Below are positions 17,127 to 27,569 of a DNA stretch of 64,000 nt, one piece after another. This DNA is from Buxus sempervirens. Its lineage: Eukaryota > Streptophyta > Magnoliopsida > Buxales > Buxaceae. The stretch lies in contig OX387192.1 of the NCBI GenBank assembly GCA_947561395.2, forward strand, positions 33,439,520 to 33,503,519, in the 5' to 3' direction. The notes under the pieces were generated by a model. That model had not been told where the DNA came from and made no database searches. It saw nothing but the letters and a program-made list of their open reading frames with translations. The position numbers were made by a program, and so were the translations under genes. The first letter of the stretch is position 1, and the number at the start of each line of letters is the position of its first letter.

Positions 17127-18398
17127 TCAGTCACCATCGCTATTCCAGGCCAAAACCATGTCTTCAATCGCGGCTCTCAATTCTCCCCAGTGAAGCTCCT
17201 CAAAGTCTACACCTTCATGTACCACTTTCACTGCAACTAAAGACAATGATGGAGTCATCTCCAACAATTCAACTAGTAAACAAACCATCTTTTTCTCCAA
17301 TCCTACACTTCCATTCTTCCTTCTCTGCACACTGTATCCTAATTTCCCTCCCACTTCCATCATCCTCCCTACAATCTTCTCAGGAGAGACAGTCGATGTG
17401 AATCTCTTCTCTTTCTTCTTTGCCGCTTCGAACAGCCCAGACAAATCCAATCCCGATGACATCGAGATTATATCAAAAGCACTCATTAGCGGAGCCGCTG
17501 TGTTTAGATCACTCGTACAATCTTTTGAACACGAGTCCAAATAGAACAAATTGCTAACTTTACTGTTTGCTTGGAAGGACTTCTTGAACCAGGCAACTTC
17601 CATGAGAGCTTCAATGCTGATTCTGGTTTCAGGATTAGGATCCAAGAGCCGAGAAATCACCCAACGAACCGGCTTCGAGAACCACGACGGAAATTCGAAC
17701 TCCCTCCGACGGATCTTCCGATACATAACCGCGAGGTTGCTATCATCAAACGGGAGCGACGCGGCGAGGAAGACAAAGAGGATCACACCACACGACCATG
17801 CATCTGCCTTGCCTCCGTCATAGCCCTTGCGACCAATTACCTCCGGCGCTGTGTAGGCCGGCGTCCCGCAGGCAGTGTGCAGGAGCCCATCCTTCAACTG
17901 CTCGGGAAGGGACGAGAGGCCAAAATCCGAGACCTTGAGGTTCCCCTCATGGTCTAACAGCAGATTCTGTGGCTTAATGTCACGGTGGGCTACACCGTTC
18001 TTGTGACAAAAATTCAAAGCAGAGACCAGTTGCTGGAAGTACCGGCGGCCGCTGGACTCCGATAACTTTCCCATCCGGGAAATCTTCGAGAACAACTCGC
18101 CTCCTCTGGCGTACTCCATGACCAAGTAGATCTTGGTCTTGGTCGCCATGACTTCATGGATTTTTATGATATTAGGGTGCCGGAGTCTGCGCATCACCGA
18201 TACCTCACGAACGATCCGCGGCTCCATGGTCGCATCGAAGGACTTAGAACTTTTGTCGATGACTTTAATGGCGACGCTGGCGCCGTCTGCGAGAGACCTA
18301 GCGTGATAGACCTTCGCAAAGCTACCACGGCCAAGGAGGCGGCCGAGACGATACTTGCCAAGCAGAATCTCAGATGCAGACGAGCCCCTCGATTCCAT
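17127..18398 (-). CDS. CIPK7: CBL-interacting protein kinase, CIPK4/CIPK7-type
   Basis: A Ser/Thr kinase of the SnRK3 group, activated by calcineurin B-like calcium sensors in stress and ion signalling. The ORF is intronless, 423 residues, as in the intron-poor CIPK clade. The kinase domain spans about 16-271: glycine loop GRGSFAKV (23-30), ATP lysine K45 in VAIK, catalytic HRD with D140 (HRDIKPQN), DFG with D158, activation segment [15 protein letters not shown]. The regulatory FISL/NAF motif is at about 305-324 ([20 protein letters not shown]), with Ser replacing the Asn of NAF. A PPI-type region follows near 330-365. The activation loop [13 protein letters not shown] and [12 protein letters not shown] point to CIPK4/CIPK7. 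The symbol is my best match; CIPK4 cannot be excluded. Confidence 0.93.
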   Translation of the reverse strand: MESRGSSASEILLGKYRLGRLLGRGSFAKVYHARSLADGASVAIKVIDKSSKSFDATMEPRIVREVSVMRRLRHPNIIKIHEVMATKTKIYLVMEYARGGELFSKISRMGKLSESSGRRYFQQLVSALNFCHKNGVAHRDIKPQNLLLDHEGNLKVSDFGLSSLPEQLKDGLLHTACGTPAYTAPEVIGRKGYDGGKADAWSCGVILFVFLAASLPFDDSNLAVMYRKIRRREFEFPSWFSKPVRWVISRLLDPNPETRISIEALMEVAWFKKSFQANSKVSNLFYLDSCSKDCTSDLNTAAPLMSAFDIISMSSGLDLSGLFEAAKKKEKRFTSTVSPEKIVGRMMEVGGKLGYSVQRRKNGSVGLEKKMVCLLVELLEMTPSLSLVAVKVVHEGVDFEELHWGELRAAIEDMVLAWNSDGD

Positions 18399-18530
18399 GA
18401 TTTTCGATTTTAGTTGCAGAGCGATCGAATCGAGAGACTCTGAAAGCTAAATCGAGAGAGAGAGTGCTCGAGTCTTGACTCTCGAGCAACTCCTTTCCCC
18501 TCTTGTTCGCCTTTCCGTTTTTATAGAGAT
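18399..18530 (-). promoter_or_regulatory. CIPK core promoter and 5' UTR with TATA box
   Basis: On the minus strand, CTATAAAAA lies at 18526-18518, about 120 bp upstream of the ATG, a normal plant TATA position. The intervening leader contains a short GA repeat (18453-18463), common in plant 5' UTRs. No in-frame upstream ATG that would extend the kinase was found. Confidence 0.55.
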
Positions 18531-20308
18531 CCTCGGCTGGAGGCAAAGGCGGCTCCACTTAGGTTTCTCATAGGAATAAACGGCTCGTTGAACTTCTCGC
18601 CGGTCGCGAAAAATAATAAAATACCATGGCAACCCATATCCACCGGAAACCGGTCAGCCAATGGTACTCCCTTAGTAAGCAAATTACCTAAACACCCCTT
18701 CTGCTTGAAGGAAAAAATAAATAAATTAATATTATCTTTGGATGGAAAAATAGAACTATCGAGAGGAAAAGTGGAATCCTATCCAAAAATAACAGAAAAA
18801 TTAAATCGTTGTTGATCAAATTAAAAAAAAAAAAAAAAATTTCTTCACCTTTAGATTAAAAAATACTAGTCGCGTACATATGCAGCAATTGCACGTATGA
18901 AAAAAGAGATAAACAAGAGATAGAACTATTTTGCAACTGATAATTAAGTTTTTAAAAAATTGAGACAGTTTTTATTATTGTACATTTTTATTAATAAATC
19001 TTCACAATAAATTGTGAGGCATATTTGGAAAGTTTAACGTTTTTATTAGCGCAATTCCCAAGGGGCACCTTGCATAGATATCTATACCAACTAGGGAAAT
19101 ATTTTTCTTGATTCTGGCTCTCTTTTTTTTTTCTTTTCCAAAAATTGCTCTCAAGAAAAAAAAAATTCCTATACCCACAACATCTACCTCTCTTTTATTT
19201 TCAAATTTAAACCCGTGCAGTGTGCACATGCAATCACTAATATTTTCTAAAGCATAAGATAAACATGAGTATTATAAAAAAAATTGTTAAAAGCAATAAT
19301 AGAAATTTTTTTTTTTTGTAAACAAAAAGCAATAATAGATAAAATTGTCTTCTTTGTCCCCTACCATTAAACCCATTTTTAGGTTTACATATAAGAAACT
19401 GACATCATCACCTACGTGTACCGGTAGCCTGTTATCTTACTATTTTATAATTCTCCCACTTGCACTCTCATCATTAATATTATTAATAATACCGTTATAA
19501 TCATGACCTTTTTGGTTACTTAAGAGGACCGCTCTCCTCCTCATTGGGTGTAGCTGGGAAACGTGGCAGAAATGGGCAGAAAAGTAACAAATCGCAGGAG
19601 CTTTTCTACGACTTCAACAATCAACACTCTCCGTCTAGTCCGGTTAGGTGAAGCTGGTCAGTCTGCATTGGCTGAACAGGACGAAGCAAGAAGCCAGCGA
19701 GGACGCTATTTTGTCTTATATATTATCAAACGAACGGCCCAAACTCCATCCACCTCTCAAGCCCATTGGCCCCATCTTCACCAGGGTCACAAAATTAGTA
19801 AGTTAAGTCTCCGCATGCGTGATTAAACAAAACCGTGTACACAATCGCTCAGGATTCAATTCAACCGTCTTGGTTGGTGGGGTATGGTTGAGCGCGTTGA
19901 AAATCAGTACAATACTGTGAATACATACAACATAATGGATTCAAATCTTATATAAGCGCGTGTCACAAAGCGTTGTTGTTGACATGACAATCACCTACGG
20001 GCTATAGGCGGCCAGCACTTTTAAGAGTTTGCATGTAAATGATTTGTGTATTTAATAAAAAATCAACGAGTGATGCATGCAATCGTACACATATGCAATT
20101 GAAAAGGACATAATGAGTGATTATTTGGGGCACGCTTAGAGCTTAGAAATTGTTGAAGGTAAAAAAAAACCGACCTTGAGAAATACGGTAAGAGGGCATT
20201 ACAAGGTTATTTTGGGAAAGAAATTATGTGTTTGGTATGTTTTCCCAGATACAGCTTTCCATTATATATAGATGAATAGATTAGTGATAATACTATAGTT
20301 GTCGTTTA
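18531..20308. other. Intergenic, CIPK upstream, no gene recognised
   Basis: AT-rich spacer with long A and T runs (18822-18839, 19120-19132, 19305-19318). An 87-codon frame at 19563-19826 lacks family resemblance and is probably random. Distal CIPK promoter elements may lie here but none is distinctive. Confidence 0.45.
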
Positions 20309-20973
20309 ATTAACACAAAATATCTTATCATGAAGCCTGGGGACGCCAAAAAATCATGATTAAAATATGTGTGAGGCCCATGTACTTAGATCTCCGTATT
20401 ATTTAATTGGGGTTGCATGGGATATGCCATTTGTTAGGTGACAAAGATAAGAATTTAGCGGAAGACTAACAAGTTTGACCCCACAATTGTTATTTGCTTT
20501 ATGTTAATCAATGTGGATTAACACAAAATATCTGATCATGAAATCCGAGGACACCAAAAAATCATGATCAAAATATCTGTGAGGCCCATATACTTAGATC
20601 TCCGTACAGTACGTGGTGGAACCACCTTAGAGCTAGAGGGGGCAATTGCCCCCCCTAAAATTTTATTTTTTAATTTAAAATATATTTTTTCTTATATGTT
20701 TTAATTGAAATTTATGTTTTGCCCCCTCTAAAATTTCTGGTTTGCCCCCCTAACTCATTAAAATTTCTATATTTCATGAAAAGTGTTAATTGAAATTTTT
20801 TTTTACCCCCTCAGATTTGGAGTCCTGGTTCCGCCACTGTCTCTGTATCATTTAATTGGGGTTGCATGGGATATACCATTTGTTAGGTGACAAAGATAAG
20901 AACTTAGTGGAAGACTAGCAAGTTTGGTTTTGACCCCACAATTGTTATTTGCTTTATTTTAATCAATGTGGAT
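20309..20973 (+). repeat. Tandem duplication, about 208-bp unit, second copy interrupted
   Basis: Unit 1 (20309-20516) and unit 2 (20517-20973) both run from attaacacaaaatatct to aatcaatgtggatt with about 93% identity by eye. Unit 2 is longer because a 233-bp MITE sits in it; unit 1 preserves the empty site. No coding content. Confidence 0.9.
20607..20839. mobile_element. 233-bp hAT MITE (CAGT...ACTG ends)
   Basis: The element begins CAGTacgtGGTGGAACCA and ends TGGTTCCGCCACTG, imperfect inverted repeats of the common CAGTGGCGGAACCA type. It is flanked by 8-bp copies tctccgta (20599-20606) and tctctgta (20840-20847). The paired tandem-repeat unit at 20309-20516 carries the unoccupied site, confirming the boundaries. 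The interior holds GGGGCAATTGCCCCCC and AT-rich DNA. Non-coding and non-autonomous. Confidence 0.9.
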
Positions 20974-21157
20974 TCACAGTTGTGTTTGGAAAGATTTGTA
21001 AATTAATGTCATTAAAGCATTGCAAAGTTACATTTAATCATGTATGGTCAAAAGTGCCGACATGCCTTTTGTTTGTAGTTGGACAATGGGGTGGTCCAGA
21101 CAACTACAATCAACTCACAAGCTCACTTTCATAGGGTTCAAATCAAAGCATGGAATT

Positions 21158-21318
21158 GAAAGCAAAAAAGGTAGAATACAGCTGTAGTTACCAAGTTTGA
21201 TTTAGTCGCCACAATTGTTAGGTGGTTTACCGTATTTAGAAAGCAAAAAAAGTGGAATATAGTTGTAGTTACCAAGTTTGATTTTGTCGCCACAATTGTT
21301 AGTTGGTTTACAGTAATA
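21158..21318 (+). repeat. 81-bp tandem duplication
   Basis: Two adjacent copies (21158-21238, 21239-21318) of a unit containing gttaccaagtttgattt and gtcgccacaattgttag. About 90% identical. No coding function seen. Confidence 0.85.
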
Positions 21319-21830
21319 AATGGGTGTAGGAGTTAATTTGGTAAAAAGTAAATGACATTTTGGGCATCAAATGTTAACCAAAAAACAAGTTGTTCGCTTT
21401 ATAATAGTAATAGATAATGGAATAAACATGTGAAAAACCTCATTTTGCCTTGAAAACATTTTTTGCATTAGATTTTACATCAAAACAAATGAAACCTAGA
21501 TTTCTAAAAATAGGATTACAAAGTAGAAAACCCTCTCCTAATCAAAATCTGCAATTTCTCACATAGGACCAGAAAACCTAATTTGACCTGTGATGTTGGG
21601 TTTGAGTGTACAATGAAACCTATATTCACTTAATACAAGACACATACACAAAAATATTCAAACATTGCTCAACTAGACCATTTTTCAATTGTCTATATAC
21701 GGTACTGTACGTGCGAACCAATGGTATGTATATGTGCTGTGTTTGTATGCATACACGTTTGGCATCTTTTGGGGTTGTGCTCTTTTAGTTGGTTTTGGTC
21801 AGAGAAGTAAGAAGAGAATGCTATAACAAT

Positions 21831-21985
21831 AATTTCCTTGAGATAGTGAAAGCATTCTCATCCAATTCATGGGTGTCGCTACACCGTTAAGCAATGTATT
21901 GCTATGTTTTAATTTCCTTGAGATAGTGAAACCATTCTAATCTTCTTAATGGGTGTAGCTATAATGTCAAACAATGTAATCTAGC
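21831..21985 (+). repeat. 80-bp tandem duplication
   Basis: Two copies begin aatttccttgagatagtgaa, at 21831 and 21911, and continue through a 'catgggtgt/aatgggtgt' segment to 'caatgta'. About 75-80% identical, so older than the neighbouring duplication. Non-coding. Confidence 0.75.
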
Positions 21986-22847
21986 TGTGTTACCTTTGAT
22001 TTCTAATTATTTTCATGTGAACCGTCATTCATGGTTTAATGTTCATAAAAAGGTTTATCATTGACATAAAATCAATTTCTCTTTAGCATACATGGACTTA
22101 AAGCCAAATTATTCAATCAACTACAATGATGAATTGGCTCTATAATATATCAAGGGGCACTTGAATCTCCAATAGGATGCATGGAAGGGAGACAAAAGTT
22201 TGTGGAGCCAATTAAAATTTAGGGAATTTTTAACAAGAAGACAGGATACATACCACAAGGGAACACTCAGTCTGGAAGATTTTTATAAAAATAAAGTATA
22301 TTTTTGGCACGCTTTCTAAGGGAGCTGTTCATATATATAATATAGCTAGGGGATGAAATATTCTACAGTTCTTCATTGCATTGAGACCGTTTCACCTGGT
22401 GCCATTCAATGGTTCCAGGGTTAAATGCACAGATGGATGCCCATGCAGGAGAGGGCCCCACACATCCAAACTCGATCACATCTGGTGATTTCACGGAACC
22501 ACCGGATTTTTGTTCTAGAGGAAATGTTTTCCATTGCATTGGTCTTGTTTGTGAGATATTGCCATATGGAGCATCTTATGGCTTGTGTTTTTTTAAGTGG
22601 GCCTCACGCAAAATGATGAAAAATACAAGTTGTAAGATGGCCACAGCAGTGACCAATGCTATATAACACTGCATTACATGTCATCCATATAGCTTGGTGG
22701 GCAGCACGACCTCCCCCCAACCCTTCTCTCTGTCCTTCTCCTCTCCTCATTTTAATTTCCTTCTCTCTTTTTGTTTTTTTCTCTTCCTCTTTTTGTCTTT
22801 GGTTCCAACTTTCAAAACGATAGAGGGGTGATGGACTTACATGCTGT
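21986..22847. other. Intergenic, no gene recognised
   Basis: Mixed AT-rich and more balanced sequence. Frames of 63 and 85 codons overlap at 22409-22666 in two registers, but neither resembles a known protein. The balanced composition at 22380-22680 could be transposon-derived; I cannot assign it. Confidence 0.4.
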
Positions 22848-22856
22848 CAAAGTATG

Positions 22857-23395
22857 GGCAATGGATCCTCTCTATAGTAGATCCTCTGTGAAGCAAATGC
22901 CTTCTCTATGCAGCGCAATCCAACGGTCCAAATTAAATGAAGGCTATCAAATATGGGGTACCTCAGGTAAATAATGGGGTACCTCTGTCAAATATTGGGG
23001 TACCTCAGGCAAACATGGGGTACCCGATCTTAACAATGGGGTACCTCTGTCAAATACAGGGTACCTCAGGCAAACATGAGGGTACCCCCATATTTGATAG
23101 CCCCTAATTGACCTTTAGAGCTTAACAATGGGGTACCTTTGTCAAATACTAGGGTACCTGGGGGTACCCAATCTTAACAATGGGGTACCTCTGTCAAATA
23201 CGGGGTACCTCAGGCAAACATGGGGGTACCCCCATATTTGATAGCCCCTAATTGACCTTTAGAACCGGTGATGAAGGCCACGTCACGACATTTCTGTGAA
23301 TTAGCTTCGTTCCCATGGTGATGTGGCCGTTTGATTGTGCTGCACAGAGGAAGAAAATGCTTCATAGAAAAATGCTACACAGAGGATCCGGAGCC
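22857..23395. mobile_element. 539-bp Mutator-like (MULE) non-autonomous element
   Basis: Long terminal inverted repeats of more than 100 bp: the left end reads GGCaatGGATCCTCT and the reversed right end GGCtccGGATCCTCT. The pairing continues through GAAGCA, the CAGCGCAATCCAACGG / CAGCACAATCAAACGG block, and GCTATCAAATATGGG. Nine-bp target duplications caaagtatg (22848-22856) and caaagtctg (23396-23404) differ at one position. A 9-bp duplication with long inverted repeats is the Mutator signature. No transposase; the interior is a GGTACC-centred tandem array. Confidence 0.88.
22957..23230 (+). repeat. GGTACC-centred tandem array (13 sites)
   Basis: Thirteen GGTACC hexamers at intervals of about 14-32 bp, in variants such as GGGGTACCTCAGGCAAACAT, GGGGTACCTCTGTCAAATA and GGGTACCCgATCTTAACAAT. 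The spacing words alternate, so the higher-order unit is about 80-130 bp. It lies wholly inside the MULE-type element and appears to have grown after, or with, that element. Confidence 0.9.
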
Positions 23396-23764
23396 CAAAG
23401 TCTGAGGATTTTCTAACCCTTGACGGTTCATTTCAGAATCCAGCAGAACTAATGGAATTTCACCATCACAACTAAAATTCTAATGGAATGCAAAGATTGT
23501 GGGTAAGGTACATTTGTTTAAATGAGATCTATAAGAAATGAAAGGAAACTGATGTTTTCGTTGAAATTTGTGCGTTTGGTTCATTAGCCTATTTGTATGT
23601 AATTTTTCAATAAAGTTTATTTTTCATAAAAAGGCTTATAGTTAAGTTTTTTTCTCAACTAAAATGCTCACAAACTATCCCAGCTAGCCATAAACAAGAT
23701 GGAATTGTCCAAAATTTTGGGCTACGCTCATGTGGTAGAATCCATGGTTTATATTTTTCTTAAG

Positions 23765-23775
23765 TGGGCCACGTG
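23765..23775 (+). promoter_or_regulatory. Overlapping TGGGCC and CACGTG motifs upstream of the PET100-like gene
   Basis: TGGGCC (23765-23770) overlaps the G-box core CACGTG (23770-23775), 126 bp before the ATG. TGGGCY 'site II' elements are frequent in plant nuclear genes for mitochondrial proteins, which fits the product. Motif presence is seen; use is inferred. Confidence 0.45.
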
Positions 23776-23900
23776 TTGCCATGCTGGTTATCCGGGTCGT
23801 CCAACGATGAGCAGCTTTTATAAGGGACCCCACTTCTTCGGGCCTAACGGTGCCTTCTTCTAGGGTTCCACTCATAGAGATCTTCCAGTAGGTGTTCGAA

Positions 23901-25473
23901 ATGTCTTCTTTGGGAACTTCGAAGGGTGTTCTTGAGGTCGCGAAATTTGCTCTTTATGTCACAATTCCGATCACTCTCATGTATGCCTTCGCCAACAACA
24001 CCAAGAATCTCCAGAAATTTATGGGCAATGTAAGCTCTCCTTATCTCTCTCATTGATTTTTTATGAAATTTCGGTTTCTTGCGAATTGATCGATCTAATT
24101 CGTTAGCGTGAGTTAATTTCATTTATAATTCAAGGAAGACTTGTTACTTTTTAGGGTTTGTTCTTTGATTTGCACCGGATAAGGTGTCACATGAATAATG
24201 AAGTAGAGATGTATGTACAAATGTCAATTGATTCGGAAATCTTCAGGAGATTGCTTCCTAATTCACCCGAGCATCACGCATTGGAAAGTAGAGGAACGGA
24301 ATTTTGTTGTTCTAGGGTTATGATTCTCTTCCATGACTGTTCTTAAACTTTTTCGCGTCTTGGAGTGGATTTTTTTTACCTCCACAAGACCTCCCACTTA
24401 TCATCTTCGATGAACATGTTGGGGTTCCGTCTTGAAAAATTTTGGGTTAAAGGAGGTTCTGTGTAGATGATATTGGAATCCGGGAAAGTATAAAAGATTG
24501 TTTTTATGAAATGCATGCCCACGAGCCTCTGTGTAGTTGAGGTTGGAAGCTAGGCAAGGATGTGAAATTTGTGCCCACCAGCCGTTTGTTGGACTCTCCG
24601 TAAAGGAAAGAAACAAAGGCCTTTTAAAACGCTGAGAGTACTGGGTTATATTGTAAGATCTAAGGTGTGTTCCAACCTGTGTTTATTCCCACCTCTAATC
24701 TCTTGCAATGTAGGGACATGATCATCTCTTCCTTTTCTCCTTCTGATCAAGTCTTGGGGAATGCCTCAACTTTGGCATAGATAAGGCTGGTCTGTCTTTA
24801 TGATTTATTATCCCCTACTAAGGCCATATTATGGTGTGATGTTCAAAGCTTGGTGTAAAATAGTCTTGGTGTAAGTTCACAGCGCCTAAGTTAACATATT
24901 TTTGAATTTGTATTACTAGCTCATATTTTTTAATAGCTAATAGTTACTGTGGATTATAGATATATTTATCTCAACGAAATAGTCTAGGTGACGTTCAGGG
25001 CATGGAGTTCAATCATGGATTAATCCACCCATAAAAACTTGTTGGGACAAGGGGAATACTTCAACATCCTGTTTCTGGGATTTATGAGTTTGAACTTTAT
25101 TTTTAGAACACTAAATGATCCAATAAATACATTTTCCTTAGTCCCAGAACTGAGTTGAAATTTAATCTAGCTTAGATAAACATATATTTTGGGCATACTT
25201 GCACTGTCATCAGACACATCACACCAAGGTTGACAAAGGTTGGTATTTTTATCCATCTTTTTGTGAACTTTCAGATTTTCTTAGCATGCAACTTGACTAG
25301 ATTCCTTAATCTTCTACTTGCTCCATATCATGATTAACATTTAAAATGTTTGTGCACCATCTTTTGTGAAGCGTTCATATGTGGTGTATCCACCAGCGGG
25401 TCCTCCTCCTCCATCACCAGAGGAACTGAGAGAAATGGCTCGAGAAATGGCTCGGAAGAACAATACACGTTAA
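23901..25473 (+). CDS. Small PET100-like mitochondrial protein (76 aa, two exons)
   Basis: Exon 1 is 23901-24029 and exon 2 is 25372-25473, joined in phase 0 across GTAAGC...AAG, giving 76 residues. The N-terminal half reads TSKGVLEVAKFALYVTIPI then LMYAFANNTKNLQKFMGN: a short amphipathic lead and one membrane segment (about 15-31). The C-terminal half is RSYVVYPPAGPPPPSPEELR, then EMAREMARKNNTR. The pattern (LEVxxFxxYxxxP, a membrane helix, PP, then a charged helix) resembles PET100, an inner-membrane assembly factor for cytochrome c oxidase. The homologous plant protein is conserved, so I am sure this is a gene; the PET100 label is less certain. A small in-frame repeat (EMAR EMAR) lies near the end. 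Too short for long-ORF methods. Confidence 0.8.
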
Positions 25474-25918
25474 TGGCTTCTTTGAGGTGTAAGTAACCAG
25501 TGTAGTCAATGCGTTTTGTGTAATATGAGTAATCTTAATTTTTCCTTGTTGATGTAATAAATAGATGGTGTTTTGAATTTTAATCTTAAGATCACAATAA
25601 TGTAGAATAAATAACATCAATATCCAATTTTCAGCTACTGGTTGCACGGGTAACCTCTTGCCATCTGAATTGTTGATCTGGGTAAGCATGGAGGCGTGGA
25701 GTTTTCAATCATTTGGTGATCCTCAATCAAATAGTGCCATCTCACATTTATATCCCATTCATCAACACCTAATTGAAATTCAATGGGTTCGAGACTTCTG
25801 AATCGGGTGAGTATTATTGAAATGTCTGTAACACCAGATCGATCAGCTTTTGGTTTTCCCTTGTTCGGCCGTAGTCGTTTGACTGGTGGGATATGACTCA
25901 TGTAGGTTTTTGAAAAGC
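25474..25918. other. 3' flank of the PET100-like gene; no further gene
   Basis: Probably holds the 3' UTR and polyadenylation region (AATAAATAG near 25556). Overlapping minus-strand frames near 25414-26078 are not protein-like and run into the neighbouring MITE. Confidence 0.4.
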
Positions 25919-25926
25919 CTACAAAG

Positions 25927-26476
25927 TAGGGCTGGCAATGGGTTGAATATGGTATAGATCTATCATGATCCAAATCTGAACTTAAAATAAAAATCCAATA
26001 TCTGAATTCAATCCGAAATTCTATGAATCTTTTATACGTGAATCTAAATTCGAAATCGAATTTATAAACTGTATCCAAATTCGAAATTCAATCGAATAAG
26101 TAACTGAAATCCGAATTCAATCCTAATTAAATCCAATTTGAACTTAAAATTCGAAAGTCAAGTTTAACTATTAAAGCAAATTTTAACTATCAAAACTAAT
26201 GAGTCATATAAATATTAAAGCAAGACATGAGTAAGGATGGTTCAACCATGGTTTATACTAAGTTTACCATGGTTTAATAAAAAATATATGTTGATTTCGA
26301 TTAAGATCCTATTCGGATCGGATATGGACAGATTTGAATTCAAATCCAAATTCGGTTGGATCATAAATCCAATATCCATATTCGAATCACAGATCTATAT
26401 CTCATATTTGAATTCGAGATTTTCAGATTGGATTCGGGTCAGATTCGGATATATATCCGATCCATTGCCAGCCCTG
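25927..26476. mobile_element. 550-bp hAT-type element with AGGGCTGGCAATGG ends
   Basis: Left end TAGGGCTGGCAATGGGT; reversed right end CAGGGCTGGCAATGGAT. Perfect 8-bp target duplication ctacaaag at 25919-25926 and 26477-26484. The interior is AT-rich with many scattered ATTCGGAT / GAATTC words in both orientations, so the two halves may fold on each other. No transposase. The family is widespread in plants. Confidence 0.9.
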
Positions 26477-26484
26477 CTACAAAG

Positions 26485-27120
26485 AGGTCTGATCTTCTGG
26501 CCATGGATATGGTACATCTCCTACAAATATTACATACTATTTTGGTGAATAATATGTAATATTTATTGTTAAAATATATAAAATCTGCACAAATACCAGA
26601 GTTAAATGGGCCAAAGGGGTAATATTGAGTCAGACGCCCAAGAAATGCTCGATCAGTTGCCCAAGAAAAGCCGTTTAACTTGCATTCATTTCCTTCGTTA
26701 AATATCAACCCAAACCCACCAAAATGGGAGTTGGGTTGGGGCGGGTTAACGAGTTGGATCACTAATTGGCAACTCTACTTTTAGACAGAGAAGAATATAT
26801 CAATCCATATGAACCTCAATTATTTATTTGTGAAACAAATATTTGTCTTGTGTACATCACATGAATAAATGAATAATCAAGTCAATACAAACTATCCATT
26901 TAATAGAGGGATCGTCTTGAATGGCGATGTATACCATAAATTAATACATATATGAGAGCCAGTAACACATGTTTATCAGGTTTTGTCGCTTGCATATGTC
27001 TATCCAATTTTAATACGGTGCCAATTACCTGCTATAGTATTTTAACTATATGTGCTATAATTGTTTTGCATATCTCTTATATGAAAAATACATATTTAGT
27101 GAATCAATAAATTATTATTT
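26485..27120. other. Intergenic, no gene recognised
   Basis: AT-rich. A patch of CAACCCAAACCC / GGGTTGGGGCGGGTT (26706-26748) is low-complexity. Nothing coding on either strand. Confidence 0.4.
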
Positions 27121-27569
27121 GGGTAAGTTACATTTACCTTTCATTTGGTTTTTAACAACTACAAACGCCTCCTTTGAGGTTTCTAAAATAACTTTAAACT
27201 CCCTTGTCAAACTTGCAAACTCAACCAAAGTAATAATTTGACCATTTTATCCCTTATAATTTTTATTCTGAAGTGATAAAAATTAAAAATTTTAATGATT
27301 AAATTAATTATGATTTTTTAAATTGACTATTAATATCATTAGACCTCAAAAAATTATTTTTTATTATCAAAAACCTCAAAGTCCATAAATTTTGTACTTG
27401 GTGAATGGTAAATTCGTAAAAAACCATTGACATTTTAATAACATTTGTCTATAAGGGAAAGACGTGTTGCAAGTAAGAAATTAAAAGAAAGGTTAATGCT
27501 GCTTTAGAAACCTTAATAAAGGTATTTGTAGTTGTCAGAAACGAGAAGGGAAATAATTGTAATTTCTTC
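27121..27569. mobile_element. TIR element of the GGGTAARTTACA type (probable MITE)
   Basis: The left about 65 bp (GGGTAAGTTACATTTACC ... ACAACTACAAACGCCTCC ... GAGGTTTCTAAA) matches the reversed right end (GAAATTACAATTATTTCCC ... ACAACTACAAATACC ... AAGGTTTCTAAA). GGGTAAATTACA ends are typical of a large plant MITE class, probably Mutator-related. I could not define a clean target duplication (best 9-mers match at 7 of 9), so it is old or the edges are slightly off. Confidence 0.65.

Noticed and set aside
24401-25689. Short minus-strand frames inside and after the PET100-like gene
   Set aside because: They overlap the intron and exon 2 of a better supported gene and have no family resemblance.
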